From the NCBI RefSeq assembly GCF_026230105.1, contig NC_079474.1:7388187-7452186 (forward strand): DNA of 64,000 bases. Direction: 5' to 3'. The notes under the pieces are model-generated. The model saw nothing but the letters and a program-made list of their open reading frames with translations. It did not search any database and was not told the DNA's origin. Positions 34,301-47,700 of this stretch are shown here, piece by piece (within the stretch, counting starts at the first letter, position 1; each line of letters opens with the position of its first letter). The position numbers and the translations under genes were made by a program. The DNA comes from Diorhabda sublineata. Its lineage: Eukaryota > Arthropoda > Insecta > Coleoptera > Chrysomelidae.

Positions 34301-37300
34301 TGATATCTACATACCATGGCAGAAGTAGCTCTTCCAACTAAAAACCCACATAATGTAGGTAGCAGCAAGTTATTAAAAAGGATAAAAAGAAACCAGCTGA
34401 TTAGAAATTGCAATTATAATCAACTATTTTTTATTTCTGTTGGCTTTTATTTTTATTCATGGCTAGTTCTCCATTCCTATTGTTCCTAGATCTTCTCTAC
34501 ATGCTTCTATCTATTTTTCACATGGAGGACCTCTTTACCTTTTCGCTCATTTTCCCCTTAATAATAATCTTTTCATACAACAATCTTCGTCCATATATCA
34601 TCTGTTGAATAACTCTGACCACATATCCAAGTCAGCTTTGATCTCTACGTTCGATCTTTTCATCGTTTTGATCCTGCACTCCTCCGAAAATCCTTTTTAA
34701 TAACTTTATCTTCCATATGTTTATTTTGTTTTCTTGTGTTTTGTTGGTGGTGCAACACTCACTGCTATACGACATCGTTGGTTATTTAACTGTCTTGTAG
34801 ATGCGTAACCTGGCGGCCGGCTCTTAAAATATTTTTCGATATTAATACTTTTCCTAGGTCTCCAAACATTTTGTTCTCAGTCGCCAGTCTTTTGTCAATT
34901 TCTCTAGTTTCATCTCCATCGTTTTTCACTGACACACCCAGGTTTCCGAACTCCCAGACTTTATCAAATCTATACTTTTTCTCTGTCGTCACTTTTAATT
35001 GGTTGTGTTCATTCAAATCCCTTCCATCTTCATATATTTGGTCCTTTATTCATTTATATGTATTTCCAAAGAGTAGAGTATCTTTTTGGATTTACTTATA
35101 AGTACCACATCATCTGCGTAGGCAAGGATTTTTGGTTTTGTTGTTGTAAGTCATCCCCTGGTTTCGAATGCCACTACATCTCAGGATCTCCTCGTTTTAA
35201 ACTTATTAACCAAAAGAATTTTTTAAGCCAATATTTCATTTCTTGAAAAATCTCACACATTTCTCTCCTTAAAGACAATAAAAGTAAACATTTGTGTGGC
35301 AACCCTTACAACAATTCGGCATAAAACCCGACAAAACTTCACAACAAGATCACCCAAAATTTTGTCACCACGAGCCGTCAATGATGTTGTGTTGTATCTC
35401 TGGAATACTCTATCAGAAGAGAAAGTATTCGAACCTAGTGTATACTCTTTGAAAAAAAATAGACTGGTATCAGTCACACTATATACTAACCTTTTTTTCA
35501 ATCGACATTCTCTTATTCCATAAAATACGAGTAGTGAAAAAAAACGCGACAACAGCATTAATACGTTACCATTTTTCAGATGCGGATGTCCGTAATGAAG
35601 ATCTCTACAAGTCATCGCCGGATTTTCTTTTGTTCCATTTGGTTTTCTAAAACTCTCCAGTTCGATTCTCATATTATATATTGTACTATACATTTCTAAA
35701 AACTTGATGTTTATATCCTCTTTCGACATCTCGTCAATTTTAGATCCGAGTTCGTCTTCATATTCCTCACTAAACAATTTCAACTGAGCCAAAGAAAATT
35801 TTGAGTTATCTATACACTTACATCATTTCTTCCACACTTCTTCTTTCTCTAACAACACCTTTGTCGACATTATTCATTTGAAATAATAATTCAGGAGGTA
35901 ACAAAGGCATTTCAGCAGGTGGACCTGGAGGTCCGATCGGCCCTGGTGGACCTACTTCACCCTTAATGCCAGCTTGACCGTCAGTTCCTTTTGGACCAGG
36001 AGGACCTTCTATACCAGGAGGACCTGGAGGACCGTCATTACCTTTAGGGCCAGCAAGACCAACAGGTCCCTGAAATAGGAATGAATGCATAATGTATCCC
36101 AATAGAAGCTAGGATTTTTTTAATACTTAGTAGAAATTTAATTTGAAAATTTTAACTGTTTTATAGCTATTAGATAGCGCTGATTTCAAATCTGCTTTTA
36201 GTTTTTTCGTATCACGTAAGGTTATTTTACAAAACAGTGAAATCCCAAAAAAAAAACAGAAAAACCATTTATTTTATTCATAAGCAAAAAGGAAGTCCAT
36301 GGCTTTGGGACCATTCTATTTGGCTGCTGCACTGTTAGATCCTTTAAATCAAGGCATTCATTTAACCGCGGAAGAGAGATGGCATTTATCCATAAAATAG
36401 CTGAAGTTAGGAATATTGGTATTTCAGTTTCAAGCGAGATAACAAGTTACCTAGCAAAAGATGGTATATAGGGTAATAAATTTGGGTTACTGGGGCCTTT
36501 GTGTCACCAATATATGGTGGCAAGCCATCCTAACACATAGACGGATTACAAAGTTGCACTTGGCATATTAAAAACTCCTGTGAGTCCTGGGAGATCCTAA
36601 AATCTAAAACTAGATTCACAATAAGATAAAGAACCGTTTAACAAAAGGAGGAGTCGGTAAGATAATGTTTCGTTCCCATAACTGGAATCCGGTTCCGGTG
36701 CCTCTAATATTAAAATGTAGGATTTTTGGACGAGTTAGATAAAAAATAAGAATATGAAGAGAGTTAAACTTATTCTTTTGCTGCTTCTGACTCAGAAGCT
36801 GACAGATTGTTCATTGTTAATGTTGTTTTAAAGATATACATAACTGTGTCATGAAGCAGTAAGCAATTTCAGTCCACATTTTCCATCTGTTACACCTCAA
36901 ATAAAATTAATCCTCTAAAACAATAGAAGAAAATAGTGCTCTTCAAAACTTTTTTTATGAAAATATTTTCCGGAAATTTTCCTTTACACTAATGGTAACT
37001 GTCCATTATTTTCCATTTTATAATTAAACTTCCATTATAGAAACTGTAGATTTGATATCACTAAAAAGCGGCTATACTAGCATATTCATTGCATTTTTTG
37101 ATGACATCTCTTAGATAAAATTTAGATTTCCGATTATATACCATTCAAAGAGTTATCAAAGATTAGATAATTTCAAAACTTTGGCAGTATACCACCACTA
37201 TGTTGAGGTAAATGGCAGTTTCAATTTCAGTACTTGATATATTCAAGTAACTTCTTCGGTATTTCTAGATTTTCATTCTTAATTAGGTGAAATAATTGAA

Positions 37301-40300
37301 TGCTGTTTATATTACTTTAAAATGCTTACCATGTTTCCTTTTATACCTTCAGGTCCTCTGGGACCTTTCTCTCCACGTTCGCCTCTTTCTCCTTCTTCTC
37401 CTTTTTTCCCAGTTGGTCCCAGGTCACCTCTGTGGCCTTTAGGACCTCTTCGGCCTCGATCGCCTTTATTACCCTTTGGTCCTGATTCTCCTATCTTACC
37501 TTGAGGTCCAGGTAAACCAGGAGAACCCACGGGGCCATTATCACCCTGTAAAATATCAGAAATAATTAGCCTCTGCACAAGATTTAAAGGACATAACAAG
37601 CTTATTGCATAGGGATTTTTAAATTTCTAAAATATATTTTTCATCTAAGGTGAAAATAGTTCAGCAGAGGTGATTATATTAGGTAGACTGAAAAGTTCAC
37701 AGGCTAATACATAGATTGCGCTATTAGTATTGAATCCGTATGATCTGAATCACAAAAGCAGTTATCTGAGTGAATTGAACCTGGCAACAGCAGACCGAAT
37801 CAATCAAAAAATCAGCTGAAAGGTTATGGTCTGAATTTTGGTATATACACGGAATATTTTGTTGCCAAAGAAAAATGGTTACATGAAAATGCAATAGAAA
37901 AATTAGAAAACCCTTGTATTGACACTCTGGAAGGAAACTACCTTGATGAATGGTATGAAAAAATTAAAAACATAGATTATTTCTTAGAAAATTCTTTGAT
38001 CGTCTTCTGAGATAACCTCTTCCCTCGCTTGGACGATACAATGTTGGATTTCGTGTGGCGTACACTCTTCTTGTTGCTCTAAGAAAGCAAGAGCAGCGTC
38101 GATTGCCTTCAGCGCGTTGGTGTATGATATTTTGAGAGTTACCTCGTCCATATTGTCATCTTAACTTCCTTAGCATCGGTTACCATATCGATGATTTCCT
38201 CGTCGGTAATCTTCATCTAAACATCTTAATTGCACCAATAATGAATGTCTTTGCTTTTCATTTGATCTTCAACGGGTAACTCATTGGCTAGTTCGACTAG
38301 TTCACTCACGTCCTCGTGTTCTAGTGCTTTTATGCATGGTCCGTCCATGTTTTTACCTCATCCTAGGCCAACGCAATTCAGTACGACACATCTTTCTCGA
38401 TTTCTTCACGTTTTGGTTTCCAATCGCCAACTGTCACTTCCCCAATCCCTAAATCAGCGGCCACCTTTTTAATCGATTCACTATTGTCCAATCGTTTAAT
38501 AGCATTAAATTTTATTTCAAAACAAACTAGAACTCTCTTCTGTTTCTTACTCATACAGTAGGAACAATAATATGAATAAAAATGGCAAAAATAACACACA
38601 AACACAATTAGCGCGAGTGCGTCTAACATCAACAGAGTTCAGCGCGAGTTCAGAGCCAATTGAGTCTAGAATGTGTCTTTTCGCCTTCCCACGACATGAA
38701 GGCTCGACCTAGCAACAGCCAGTAGAGGCTCCTACGGCTTGATCGGCCTTGTTACTATATAAATAAATAACCATCGCGGCTACCTGTAGATGTCTCGCTA
38801 TTAAGATCTTTATTTATGTTTATTATTTTAACCGAGGCTCGGTTAACAGAGACTCGGATAACCGGAAGTTTACTGTATTATAATTATATCTACTCCTAAA
38901 AGGCTGTTACTAATTTTTAATGGACAGAACAGAGAACAAAATTAAGCAGGGTTCCAGAAGATAAATAGTTATGTACATCAGATTTTAACACAGTTAAGTG
39001 GACGCTTTCCAGTAAAGTTTGAGAAGGAGCCATCGATAACAATGATAACAGCATTTTTTCACAATTCAGTATGTCATTTAATAAGACCACTATTTAAAGT
39101 TTCAGCAAATCTTCAATATTTGACTCTTCTAGAAAACTTGGAAAAAAATCTGAATTGAGCTTCCAAAATGATTAATTATGTCAACTATGTTGGTCTTAAT
39201 TTGGGTATAGAATGAAATTAAGGTATAAAATATAAAATATAAAATTTCAAGACCAAAATATTATTATAATGATACTGACCGCAGCTCCAGGTGCTCCAAC
39301 AATACCAGGAACTCCCGGAGGACCCGGAACTCCTTGAGGTCCGGGTTGCCCTTGAAGTCCCGGAGCTCCTATAACACCCATGTCACCTTTCTCTCCTGGC
39401 AACCCAGTGTTTCCTTGCTGACCCGCTGGACCTTCAGGTCCCTAATACAAACATTATATTACACATTTTAAGTATCATGTATACCCGATTGACTTATTTA
39501 CATACCGGTCTACCAACAGGGCCTACTGGTCCAATTTTTCCTGGTAAGCCTTGTTCTCCTTGAGGTCCTACCTCTCCGGGCTTTCCATTATCTCCGTTAA
39601 GACCTGCTTCTCCTTTTAATCCCGGCAATCCCGGTTCACCTGGTGGCCCTGGAAAGCCAGTTGCACCTGGAGATCCTTTAGGTCCTTCCGGGCCTGGGAG
39701 ACCTCTTGGACCTGGTGCGCCTTGAATTCCCTGTTTTCCTTCATCTCCTTTTGGTCCGATCGGTCCTAAATCACCCTAAAGAATTAAATCGGAGTTTAAT
39801 TATATTAAAAAAATAAATAGTGTCAAAAATAAATAACTTACAAAAACAATTGTTGATAATTTTAGTTTGGAATTTTTAGTCTAACAGCTCCAGGATAATA
39901 ATCTAGTACAACCAAAGGAATATTGGACGTATTTTATTGTATAAAATAAAAACAATTCATTTGTAAATAACAAACCAGATTTTTCTTGTTAATTTGCAAT
40001 CAACACAAAGCAAGTGGTATTCAGTGATTGAATGAATTTGTATGAAACTTTTAAACTACTGCTTACAACAATAAAAAAAATTTTACCACCTTTCCTCATT
40101 TCACGCTAAAATCCACCGTCGCGTGTCAACATGAAATTTCACCTTGATAAACATTCATTTTCTCTTTTCTGAGTACCTACCTCAGTATAAAAATTCGAAT
40201 TTTGTTATAAAATGTAATGGAAATATATAATAACTGTGTGAAATAACAAAACTTACATTTTTTCCTTCATTTCCAGGAGGTCCCGGAGGGCCTGGTTGCC

Positions 40301-43300
40301 CAGAATCTCCCTTTAAGCCTTGAGATCCTTCAGGACCTACAGGTCCAGTCATTCCTTCGGCGCCTTTAGGTCCTCTTGTTCCTGGTTCTCCTGGAGAACC
40401 AGCTGGACCCGGAGGACCCTTTTGACCTAAAGCAAGTTTTAAACAATTGTAATAATTGAATTTCAGAAAATAATTGATATAATTATCATCATATTTAATA
40501 CTTAAGAATCGGATGGAGTCTCAGTGGAGAAATACTCCAGACCTATGAAAATCCAAAAAGTTCATAACCATACCAGCTAAGAAGTCGAAGGAACTTCTCG
40601 TGATGATCAAAAACGACATCAAACTGGTTGTTGATCTTCTGACAGGTCAATGCCCCTACAAATACCACCTTAAGACGATAATCATTGCAGAGAACGACAA
40701 CTGCAAATTTTGGGAGCAACCCATGGAAACAGCAGAGCATCTACTCAGTCAATGTCCTGTCCATTTCACTAAGAGACTTAAGTGCTTTGAAGAAGTAGTA
40801 TTAACATTTTGGGAAGTGGGGCACAAAAACTCCAGAAAAATAGCTTTGCAAGCAGAATGATCAGATGTAGAGTCTTGTACAAAATATATTGTAGATAAAG
40901 GTGGAGAAGGGCTGAGCTGTAAAGGCAAAACTACTCCACAACAACGTACAATCTAATCGGGTAGAAGTAAGTTTCAGCTTATTAAAAGTTGAAAACATGG
41001 TAGAAATATAGAAATGAAAATCTCATTCAAATATCATAACCAAACATCATTGGAAACTGAAAATTTAATGTTGAAGTAGATTTGGCTTTACACAAACATA
41101 TTGCAATCAAATATCTTGTTATGTCAAGTCTATTAATCACAATCTTAAGTTGTTTTGTCAACATTGCATGCAGCAAGACTCAACCTAAATGTTAATGATG
41201 AAGCTTTGCAACTGCTAGACATCATATATTTTGCATAAAATCTCTAATAATTTGACACATTTAATTGTAGTTCGTTTACGTCTACGTCCTATTTGATTTT
41301 TTTCAAATCAGATGAATTGAAATATTTATATTACCCCTCACCAATTCATTATCAACCTTTGCTTTACAAAATTAACTGAATGCATGTCTCACTTTGCTAT
41401 TCTTTTTGATCCACCAGATCGAAATGAAAACAGGTGAGCTGATACCATGAATTCAATTTGAATTAAATCAGATTTGTTAAAGAAAAGTTATTATTATGTC
41501 TAATGATAGCAGAACACAGTGGACAGAAACAACTAGATATCATCAAAAAATTCGCTCTAGGACCAACATACTAATTTATCAAAAATATTAGATGGTTGTT
41601 GTATAAAGACCCACTTAAATAGACAAAATAGAAAAACCAAAACAATATAAAAAAGGCATCAGCAATATGAATATTTTGAATCTTCATTGAATATCAAAGT
41701 TACTGGAGTTTGTTTGTTGATACACTAATAGTAACACACACTTTTCAAATTACATTCGTTTGAACTTACCAACATCTCCAATTTCTCCTTTAACTCCTGG
41801 TGGTCCTGGTAAACCTTGTGGCCCTGCAGGTCCTGCTGGACCTGTTAAACCTTTGGGTCCTTCTTCGCCTTTATTTCCATGTCTACCCATAGCCCCCGGA
41901 GGTCCTTTTTCTCCAGGAGGACCAACTGGACCTGGTTCACCGCGAAGCCCTTGAAGACCGGGCGTTCCAACAGGACCCTAAAAAAATATAAAATTATTGT
42001 TTACTTGTTTGCTTGTTGAAGGAAAATCTATTTCTTACTGCTTCTCCTTTGCTTCCTTTAAATCCTTTCTCCCCTGGCGGACCAACGTCACCTTTATCGC
42101 CATCTTCTCCTGGAGGACCAATTGGTCCGGGTGCTCCGGGAAGTCCTCTCAATCCTTGAATTCCATCTCTTCCAGCTATTCCTGGAGCACCACGATCGCC
42201 TCTCTCACCCTTCGCTCCGCCAGATCCCGGGGAACCTGGAGGCCCTTTTCTACCTTCTGGTCCCGGTGGTCCATCTTTTCCCACCTCGCCCTGTTGACCT
42301 TTATCACCTGGAGGTCCCGGTGGCCCAACAGGACCCATATCACCTTTTCCTCCAGCGGGACCCTATAACGTTACTAAATATACATATCTATACAATAAAA
42401 GATGCAACAAACCATTATCGGAATGAAATTGCCTTGAAAAAATGTTCAAGAATTTCGACAAGGAGATGCAATATTGGGGTTTCTTGCCTGATATTGTCAT
42501 AAATAAAGTTTTTATTTTGGAATTCAAAATATTCATCATCACTCTGTCGGTACTCGTTAGTTAGTAGTTAGTTTTAATAAATGAGATTCTGGGATTCTCA
42601 TAAAAATGTAAATAGCAATGAACTCACTGGTAGTCCACTAGCTCCCTTTTCTCCTGGAAGTCCGGGTAAACCTACTGGACCAGTTGGGCCAGATTGACCT
42701 GGAGGTCCCGGTGGCCCTGGTAATCCTTCTTTACCTGCTTCTCCAGGTAGTCCTGATTCACCTGGTACACCGGGTGCACCTGATGATCCTGGTTCACCAA
42801 TCGGTCCTGGTTCTCCTGCGGGTCCTTGTGGACCTATAACACCAGCAGCTCCTGGAGGTCCGGGTTTTCCCGGCTCACCCTGAATTTATCAAAGAAATAA
42901 AAAGGATATCAAAAAATATGAATAAATTATTGTAAATATTTTTGACTTACCGGCGGACCTCTTTCTCCTGGCATACCTGGTAATCCATCCTTTCCAGGTG
43001 GTCCTACTTTTCCAGGAAGCCCAGTAAAACCTCTGCTACCTTCTGGACCTGGTGGACCGATTTCTCCTTGTGGTCCAGAAGCCCCCGGTTGTCCAGTGTC
43101 ACCTTACAAAAAAGAATGACAGAAATATACTCATAACTATACAGAGCAGATGAATGGGAAACTTCAAAAGCGGAATAAGAACATAGACATTTTATATCTA
43201 AATTAAATCAAAATACCTTTTGGACCTTGGGGACCATCCGAGCCTTGCCTTCCTCTTCCCCCTCTGAATCCTCTAGGTCCCATATCACCACGTTCTCCTT

Positions 43301-44703
43301 GTGGTCCAGTATGACCCTATTCAATATATAAGAAATGTTAATAACACGAAATAGCAGAGTTTCCACAGTATATTTTAGTAAATCCTTTAATAAATGAAGC
43401 TGAATACTAACTCTATCGCCCTTTTCCCCATCAGGTCCAGTGCGTCCAGTCTCTCCTTTATCACCTTTCTCACCTGTTGCACCGGGATATCCGATTAGCC
43501 CTTGAGCACCTTCTTTCCCTTTTTCTCCAGGCTGCCCCACATTTCCAGTTTCCCCTCGAGGACCTTCAAAACCTTTTGGACCTTCAGGTCCTTCCAGTCC
43601 AGGTATACCAGGGGGCCCTTGCACCCCTACATCTCCCTTGGCTCCAGTTTCTCCCTTTTCTCCTTCTGCACCTCTCTCTCCTGGCTCCCCCTTTTCACCT
43701 TGAACACCTCTTTTACCTTCATCTCCTTTTACTCCACGTCCACCAGGAAATCCAATAGTGCCTTGTGGGCCTGGAGCTCCTTGATCGCCTTTAGTACCAG
43801 GTTGTCCGGGATTTCCATCAATTCCAGGCAACCCCTCTGCACCTGGCAGACCTGGAACGCCGGGTTTACCGGGAGGCCCCTTAAAAAAGATAGATATAAT
43901 TGATAATCGAGATAAAACGAGAAAAACCAACAGTAGCTAACAAATATCTAAATTGTAAAAATCACTGACATGAATAATAAGAAATATATAAATTTTGAAG
44001 ATAATTTCTGAATCCATATAAAATTATGTTATGCATTTCTTTTGTCAACTGCGAGAACTCAGAGGGACTGATATCGACATTGAGATCAATAAACAGGGTG
44101 TTTCTGAACTCATAAGCAAATGCAAGAAACTATTGCCTGTTTTATGAGGAATCTGCCCCACAATACAATTCATCCCTTCACCTTTATGTGATAGGTAACA
44201 CAAAATAGTTTTTATCATATTTCTCCACTCCACCAGATTATTTTATGAACATCCAGATCATCATCGAAAAGCCCTAGAGTTCACTATAGTTTTCGCTTGT
44301 TTCATTAATAACAATAATGATTGATATTCTATTATTCAGTATTAGAACGATTTCTATTAAGAAATCAGAGAATAGTTCTGTACATTTGAGTATCATTGCC
44401 CATCATTCGTACATTATGCTTCAGTTTCTTTTGACTGTGTATTCTGATATTTATTCTCGTTTAACATATAGTTGCAATTGAATGTAATTAGATGATTTCT
44501 ATAAATTATAATAAATTACATAAAATTAAATAGTTTAAACAGTTGCTGCACCTTTTAATATCATACGTATTGAGTATTGCCTATATACTGCATATACTCC
44601 GATATCGCTTACATGGAACGTATAGTAGTCTCTACATAACATACCCATACAGTGTTGCCAGAGCTAGTACAATTGTACAATTTTAGTACATTTTATTTTA
44701 TAC

Positions 44704-44764
<61 letters not shown>

Positions 44765-47700
44765 TTTATACGATAGTACATTTTTCCTTTTTTCTAATAC
44801 ATTTTCCCTGCCGAAATTGATTTATATTTAGATCGTGAGATTTTTGTACTGCATTGCTAATTTTATCGGTAAACTTTATATAAATTTTTCATCCTTAAAA
44901 TAATAATTGACACAGTCTATAACATTTTTGGAAAAAAAATTTAATTTAAACTTATGTTTATACATCTTTCTATAATTTTATTAAATTTGTTTGAAGTTGG
45001 TACAATCTAGTACATTTTCTAGTTCAATTTTTACATTCAGCTTTTAAATTGTGGCAACACTTTACCTATACCCCTTAGGATATGTTCTGTGGTAGTCTTA
45101 ATAATCAGTTGTGATATTGGGATTAGAAGATTCTCTATATCTGTTAACTGGCTAATTTATTATTTATTTGTTTAGTTTAATTAATAACTGAAGTTTAACA
45201 TGTGCTGCTATTTCATGTGAAATTCTTACTATTATTGTTAAATGTCTAATTATTTGACTCGCTTGTGTAACCTAATTTGAAAAGATGCCACAAAAAAGAC
45301 AATAAACATTGGAGTATAAAAATATATAGATAATAAATATGTGCAACTACAAATACATTAGTATTAGGAAAAGATCGGAGGTGATACAGTTTTGTTCATT
45401 AATTGTAGTGATTTTAACATTTATATATGGAGTGTTTCATTCATTGCTTACATTCAATACAGAAGATCAAGTACAAACTATATTCATATATAATTCTAAG
45501 GCTGCAAAATTTAAAACTAGCTCAAAATTTTTAAGTATAGCTCTAGATGATGCCGTAATTGCAGAAAATTTTAAACATTTTGATATGACTAATGAAAAAT
45601 TAATCAAAATGGTGAAACACTTATCTCCGGCCTTTTTTCGTGTTGGTGGTAGTGGAGGAGACAAATTGACATTTTCTTTGAACAATAAAACAAGTGAAAT
45701 AATTGAAAATGTGCATTCAGAAGAAGTAGTTGATTGTGAGAACCCACCAAACATTACCTTAAGTGCACATAATTGGTTGAAGCTAACAAACTTCTCAAAA
45801 CAAACTTTTACTGATTTATTCTTCGGACTAAATGCATTGCAGAGATTTCAGAATGGTTCGTGGGACTATAGAAATGCTGAACTTATGATCCAATTTTCAA
45901 ATGAGAATAAGTTGATAGTAAATTGGGAATTGGGCAATGAACCAAATTCGTTCAAACATAAGTTCAATCAAGAAGTAAATGCCTCACAATTGGCTGAAGA
46001 TTTCAAAACTCTCAGATCGATTTTAAATAAAAATCAGTACAAAGAATCTTTATTAGTGGGACCTGACGTTACAAGACCTCAAGATAATCACAAAGAAAGT
46101 GAAATATATTTGGAAGAATTTGTAAAAAATATCGGGAGTAGTATAAATAAAATAACCTGGCACCAATATTATTTGAACGGAAAAACAGCACAACCAAAAG
46201 ATTTTTTGGATCCAGATATTTTTGATTTATTGAAATATCAGATAAATAAAGTTCGAGAAATTACTATAATGAGTAACAGATCTATTTGGTTGGGAGAAAC
46301 ATCATCTGCCTATGGATCTGGAGCACCCAATTTATCAGATACATTTATTGGAACCTTTATATGGCTAGATAAATTAGGTTTGGCCGCAAAAATGGGTATA
46401 GAAGTTGTGATGAGACAATCTATTTTTAAAGGACATTACGCTCTTCTAGATGAAAACTATGATCCTAATCCTGATTGGTGGATTAGTTTGATATATAAAA
46501 AGTTGGTTGGTGGTAATGTTGTACCTTACTATAGCATTTCAAATGATAAAGTAAGACTGTATGTGCATTGCTTAAAAAATGAAAAAATAAAATCTATAGT
46601 TATTTTTGGAAGTAATGTGGATAAAATACCAGCAAAGGTTAGAATAGAAGGATTATTGGTAAATAATAGTTCTCCTTTGAAATACATTTATGCTTTTCAA
46701 TTACAATCAACAAATTTATTTTCAAAAGAAGTTTATTTAAATGGTAAAATTTTGAAAATGCTGCCTGGTTATGAATTACCAAAAATTTTACCAAAAAGAG
46801 AAAGCATCACCCCATATATTATAATACCTCCTTATTCACTTGTATTTTGGGTCACACCAGAAATAAATATAAAAGCATGTTAAGTTGAGTTTTTATAATT
46901 ACAAATTCCAATTTTTATATAATTATAAAAAAAATATTCTACTTTTTACTTTTTAGATATTTTCAAATGTTTTTCTTATACATTTTGATTTTAGGTGTCT
47001 TTCTGATAGAAATTAGTTTTGAAAACACTAATTTTCTTCAAAAGAGACTTAAAATTAAAATTATTTATTAAAAAAAAATGACAATGTACATAACAAGTTC
47101 TGAAAGTGATATTTTATGAGAATCCTGCGAGTCTTGTAAATCACTTCTGGAGTGTCAATATTTTTTCTATAAACTTTTTTTTTAAACCTCATCTATTATA
47201 TAATCTGTCCTTGAGAAGGAAAAGGATTTAGTATGACTGTTTAATGTAACTACATGTGCTTAATATTTTAACACAAGTACATGCACGGTTGATTTTGTAC
47301 ACCACCAAAACAATAAATGAAAATGAGTTAAATAAGAACAAATATGTTTAACTTTAAAACGTTAAAACTTTAAGTTTTAACCATCAAAACTTTTTATAAA
47401 AACTAATGAAAAATCTTTGAATAAATAAAAAAATTTACAAAATATCCATTTTTACACAAATTATACCTTATTACATTTATACATTAAATTTCATCTGTGA
47501 TGTTTCCGTTATTGTTGCATTCTGGACCAGAAATTACTGTATTTGCCTGTTTTTTGCACACCGATCTTTCATATACATGACACTTCACCATTCTCACCCT
47601 ATTTTTATGCATTCCGCGGGAAAAACACTTTTCCCGTATTTTTGCTAGTGGTTCATCTTCAAGCCGAACATCGAATATCTCTGCTCTTTCTTCAAGATGT

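Larger units (their letters stand above)
31337..35769 (-). other. COLFI (fibrillar collagen C-propeptide) domain, 3 exons
   Basis: Exon 35769-35570 contains TCRDL. Exon 32911-32727 contains WYWIDPNMG, VFCNM and GETCVYP. The last exon holds FTCINSVAW, DNC and GPVCFK. Six cysteines match C1, C4, C5, C6, C7 and C8 of vertebrate chains; the C2 position is Gly (LHYGH) and the C3 position is Met (PNMGM). Asp and Asn of the calcium-binding DPN loop are kept. This domain normally selects and registers the three chains, then is removed by proteases. Confidence 0.9.

Noticed and set aside
36290..36430. Plus-strand stretch reading like a hAT C-terminus (AALLDPLNQGIHLT)
   Set aside because: Only a short resemblance with no ends, no catalytic residues and immediate stops.
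37322..37504. Plus-strand Pro/Ser-rich ORFs over the collagen exons (also at 41760, 42122, 43477 and 43502)
   Set aside because: They are the antisense shadows of Gly-X-Y coding on the minus strand; Gly and Pro codons read backward give Pro, Gly, Ser and Arg-rich frames. No splice or motif support.
45467..45754. Minus-strand 95-codon ORF inside the heparanase-like gene
   Set aside because: Antisense shadow of the real ORF, with no recognisable domain.
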